A stretch of 64,000 bases of DNA, taken from NCBI GenBank assembly GCA_947044405.1, contig CAMRHE010000018.1, positions 3,658,001-3,722,000 of the forward strand, read 5' to 3'. This stretch comes from Leptodactylus fallax. Its lineage: Eukaryota > Chordata > Amphibia > Anura > Leptodactylidae. The position numbers were made by a program, and so were the translations under genes. Below the pieces are notes generated by a model that worked only from the letters and a program-made list of their open reading frames with translations, was not told the DNA's origin and made no database searches. How positions within the stretch are numbered: the first letter of the stretch is position 1; each line of letters starts with the position of its first letter. Shown piece after piece: positions 60,190-64,000 of the stretch.

Positions 60190-60472
60190 ACCATGAAAAT
60201 ACTGTGTAATCTGCATTTTCAGCATGTTATACAGCAGTTATATAGATTGCTATTCAATTTTTTGGTAAAAGATTCTGTATAACTTGTAATTTATCCATTT
60301 ATTTCTCTGTTTCTTTGTTTAGGAGTAATTGAGTCCAGTTGGTGGTCCTAACAGAGATTACCAGCTCTCTCTGTACACACAGTCACTGTTACATCAATCT
60401 GCTCAACTACTCCTAGTCTACAAAATACTGCCTACGGATTACACAACATTTTTTCTGTGACAGATTCCCTTT
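60190..60472. mobile_element. T2-type MITE, left end missing
   Basis: The arm CATGAAAATACTGTGTAATC pairs with GATTACACAACATTTTTTCT-like sequence at the right, which ends GACAGATTCCCTTTAA. The left terminus is lost at the hAT fragment boundary. Confidence 0.55.
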
Positions 60473-61679
60473 AAGGCGGTCATCTAAAAATTCAAGAAAC
60501 CCTTAAACTGGATATGCCAGAAATAAGTTCATATTTTTAGTAATATCCTTGTTTCAAATTACACCCACAGCAGCCTTAAGACAAGTTAACTTTATCTTTA
60601 TTATAATTAAGTGCTAGGGACTACATTTGTCCTGAAAACATGTAAAAACAGCTGCTGCTGGCCACAGCGTTACATTGGCTTGGCTCCTGTCACCAAACTG
60701 GCAACTTGTTACTAAATCCCACACAAGGGTTAATCACTGGCCGGGTAACTAGAGAATGCATGAATGATAATGTGCAGACATGCTTTTTATTACTTATTCA
60801 TGGAAAACAGTGGGTTTTGGTGTGCTTCTTTGAAAAATGTTCAAACTGGTAGAATATACGGGCACACTGTGAAAATTCTATGTCATTAACATTTAATCAT
60901 AAATTGCTCTTTAATATAAAACATAAAATAAAGGTCTGTCACAAGCACTTATGTGGAGGAGAAGAAGATGGCATGAAAGCGTAAGGGAAGTAACACACTG
61001 CATTGACTATCAATAGCATCACTGTGTGTTGTTTAACCCATGCCCACCTGGAAGTCACCTACAATAATAAATACCACTTTACATCTTATTTTCTCTCTCT
61101 GTCTTCCGATCGTGGGTTGACTGTACAGGATCCACTATGTTTAGGTTCTGATTAACAAACTTATTGGAATAGAAATAATATTGCAGTATTCTTAACTGGC
61201 ACTCATGTATGTAATCTATGAATTGGTTACATTTTATTATCAAAGTATTTAGTATAAGAAATGCAGGAGCTATTAATTTATATGCCCCAAATTATTTAAT
61301 ACTGAAAACATCCTTCTAATGCCAGCTCACCAAACACTGGACTATATGATCAAGGTTATCTATTTCTACATATTTCTGGCACAAATACACAAAAATCACC
61401 AGAGGTTGCAATAATGCCTGTAGAAAGAATGTTAACTGAAAAAATCTCATGTATTAATACTTGCGGAGCGCTGCAAACGCCACAGCAATACTAATTGAGT
61501 CCCAGACATCCAATAACAATGCTCCTTACTCGCAGCCAGCAGAAGATGGCTTTGTTATTAGTAAGGAGGCTGCAGCCAGCAGTTGATCGGTCATCTTGGA
61601 TGGGCTGTCAGACCATTTGGCACTGTGTCAGTCTGAGACTGCAGTGGGGAGAACCCTGGGTGTCACTGGCGGAGATTAA
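60473..61679. other. Gene-free stretch
   Basis: No paired repeats or coding similarity seen. Confidence 0.35.
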
Positions 61680-62057
61680 TAAGCATAAGGGTGGTGGTAA
61701 TTACAAAGCTGGTAGCCTTAGGCATGTACAGCCAAGTGATACAGCAGATACCAGGCACCTGCTTCGAATGCCTGGGATTGGAAAACCACCAATCCTGCAT
61801 GTTTAACCCTATAAATGTGGTCAACAGTGACTGTGGCATTAAGGGAGGGGGTTCCCTCCAATAGTCATCAGAGCCCCTGCAATTGTGATTGCAGGGTGCT
61901 GATGCCTTTACCTTGCAGCCAGGGGCCTAATAAAAGCCATAAGGTCTGCCTTCAGTATATCTCCAATAAGTTGTGCCATTGGCATGGCCTAATAGACTGC
62001 ATGTCAGATTCGGGCAGACGGTATAATACATTGCACTACATAGTACAATGTATTATA

Positions 62058-62060
<3 letters not shown>
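61680..62060. repeat. Unclassified interspersed repeat ending in a hairpin
   Basis: It contains small palindromes such as CCTGCAATTGTGATTGCAGG. It ends with GTATAATACATTG pairing perfectly with CAATGTATTATAC (62021-62057), then a run of 28 A (62061-62088). Confidence 0.4.
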
Positions 62061-62091
<31 letters not shown>

Positions 62092-62111
62092 CATTAAATA
62101 TAAAAATTAAA

Positions 62112-62567
62112 TTAAAGGGGTTGGCTACTTTCGGCCCAATATTGAGAAACAAACCTTATTGCTTGTATAATAAAAAGTTGCACAATTCTCCAATATACTT
62201 TCTGTATCAATTCCTCACCATTTTCTAGATCTCTGCTTGCTGTCATTCATTCTGTTACTTCTAGTGGATAAAAATTAGTTCACGGTCATGTGATTTACGG
62301 TCCATGGTCATGTGATTGACACACAGGTGCACAGCTCGTTATAGTCACAATAATCAGACATCTGCCTGCGCACCTGTGTACCCATCACATGACCATGGAC
62401 TGATTTTTATCCACTTGGAATAAGCAGAATAACTGACAGCAAGCAGAGATCTAGACTACTGGGAGGAAATAATGCAGAAAGTATATTGGAAAATTATACA
62501 ACTTTTTATTATACAAACAATAACACTGGTCTCTCAATATTTCTCTGAAAGTGAACTCCTCCTTTAA
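62112..62567. mobile_element. T2 (Kolobok-like) palindromic MITE
   Basis: TTAA + AGGGGTTGGCTACTTTC at the left, GAAAGTGAACTCCTCCT + TTAA at the right. Almost the whole element folds back: TATACTTTCTG, AGATCTCTGCTTGCTGTC, TCATGTGATTG and GGTGCACAG-like segments reappear inverted. About 456 bases. Confidence 0.82.
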
Positions 62568-63160
62568 TGTGGTGTATGTTACTTTTTTATTATTATTATT
62601 TATGAAACATTTTGAGATGGGGGAATAATTTTATTATGATTTTACTTGCAATCTATAACTTAAGCATGGCTATTTCTCTAATGACCCATGCAACGAAACG
62701 ATAATGTTATTTTCCCTGCGTGGTCAACAGAATTACTGAAATTTTTTTGTCTGTTGTCCACCAAAAAACATTATAAAAAGTGATCAAGCTATGTTAAGTT
62801 CCCCAAGATTGCATCAATAACCATGTCAGATCTTCACGCAGAAAATAAGCCCAGATACAATTCTGCTTGTAAAAAGTAATTATGTTATAGATTTTTACTT
62901 TGCAGTAGTAAACGTAGGAAAACGAAAATGAAGACTTTTTTTTTTTTATTTTTGTGTGACTTGAGCCACCATATTAAAGTCTTTGATAAAAAGAAGCCCA
63001 CCACTGTTTTATTCAAATGCTCATCTTTCACTGTTTTTTGTTTTTAGACTTATTTTCACATCTACATGGTGGCTTCTTTAGGGTTACACAGTGGAGTGCA
63101 TCACACAGCACCATGAAAAGCAAATGTGATCACTTTATGGAGCATTTCCTCATTTCTATA
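62568..63160. other. Gene-free stretch
   Basis: Nothing recognised. Confidence 0.35.
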
Positions 63161-63656
63161 CTCCTCAACATTGAAATTGTAACACCAAGAAGGAAAGGTC
63201 ATGGAATTAAGGAACTCACAGGATACAAAATATTTGAAACATTTCAATTTAATATTGAGTATGAGCACCATTCTTCCATGTGGTGTTCACGTGCTCTCCA
63301 GACCAATCTCTGTCTATACTTGAGTGTGAGAAAAGTAGGACTCATCACTGAAGATGATAGACCTCCAATGTTAAACAGTGCTGACACCTCGGCCTATGAG
63401 CGTAGTGATCTGCTGGAGTCATAAACCAAGGTCTCCCTATGTTCAAGGATTCTGTCCCTCTCAGTTTGTGATAAATGACAAGTCAAGAAACAGGATGCAT
63501 CGTGCAATCATTCCAAGCCACTTGATCAGTTTTTTGAGTTTTCAAGTGGTTAAAAAACATGCCACAGACAGGAGCTAGGTGCTTGAAAATTTGACACATG
63601 CTACTTCCTTGATCTTCTTGTCCTACTCGGTGTTGCAATTTCAATGCTCAGGACTG
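63161..63656. mobile_element. Tc1-related MITE
   Basis: The left CTCCTCAACATTGAAATTGT and inverted right CAGTCCTGAGCATTGAAATT, each continuing to AACACC, lie between TA dinucleotides (63159-63160, 63657-63658). The interior has sequences like CACGTGCTCTCCAGACC and CACTGAAGATGATAGACCTC that suggest a deleted Tc1-type transposase. No useful frame remains. Confidence 0.65.
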
Positions 63657-63658
63657 TA

Positions 63659-64000
63659 TGTTGGCTTTCTTTCTCGTTTCTTATTTGCATGTGTTACTTT
63701 CTATTTATTTATTATTGTGGTTGTTCCAATAAAATGTCTGTATCATATCCCACTACAGAAACACTGCCAAGGGTATAAAATATTTATTATGAAGGAGTGG
63801 GAAGTAAATACTTACATTTTTAGGTTTAGTAATCCTTGCAGAGAGGAGAACTTATGAGTCAGGTGAACTTTTGGACTGAACCTTTCCTCTATATGATGTT
63901 AACATCATTTATAATTCCTAATGAACCTTACACTACTGAATTCTAGGTGCATTTTCCTACAAAATTTTCATAACTGCAGGAGAAAACTTTTCTGAATATT
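63659..64000. other. Gene-free end of the window
   Basis: Nothing recognised. Confidence 0.35.

Noticed and set aside
63017..63424. 135-codon frame as a host gene
   Set aside because: Much of it lies within a Tc1-type MITE bounded by inverted repeats and TA, and no conserved domain is seen.

Overview
This window looks like an intron-rich, transposon-rich vertebrate chromosome, most likely from a frog. It carries five spliced exons of a conserved vertebrate gene inside DNA dominated by Tc1/mariner elements, two DIRS-type tyrosine-recombinase retrotransposons, piggyBac, hAT and Harbinger-like elements, an L2-like LINE and many TTAA-flanked foldback MITEs of the T2 (Kolobok-like) kind known from Xenopus. 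No prokaryotic operon, rRNA, tRNA or CRISPR array was seen. Most long open frames are transposon pieces or repeat translations. HOST GENE: the minus strand carries the 3' part of SLC10A7 (solute carrier family 10 member 7). Its exons lie at 48326-48491, 46397-46448, 44669-44742, 31045-31190 and a terminal exon with stop at 26064-26102. All have GT/AG borders and join in frame to give the last 158 residues. The 3' UTR runs to about 25.82 kb. The 5' exons were not found and probably lie beyond 64 kb. LAYOUT: 1-2.9 kb holds an L2-type 3' tail and otherwise nothing recognised. A Tc1 copy lies at 2959-4583. A DIRS element (+) spans 4828-11600, with another Tc1 inserted in its right terminal repeat (9857-11578). 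A second DIRS element (-) lies at 12878-18136. From 18 to 25 kb there is a GC-rich block with an almost T-free segment, three MITEs, a Tc1 copy (-) and a decayed mariner. From 26 to 48.5 kb lies the gene body; its introns hold a nearly intact Tc1 pseudogene, an L2 remnant, a Sleeping Beauty-like Tc1 fragment, an old Tc1 split by a MITE, and several large palindromes. At 49673-56410 there is a Russian-doll nest: Tc1 > TTAA MITE > second Tc1 > piggyBac > ~1 kb minisatellite. From 57.3 to 64 kb there are piggyBac-like, T2, hAT-like and Tc1-type MITEs. The elements do not form a pathway. They give a relative insertion history, and none has a transposase that reads through without a break. The tyrosine recombinase frame of the first DIRS element is open and the best-preserved enzyme here.
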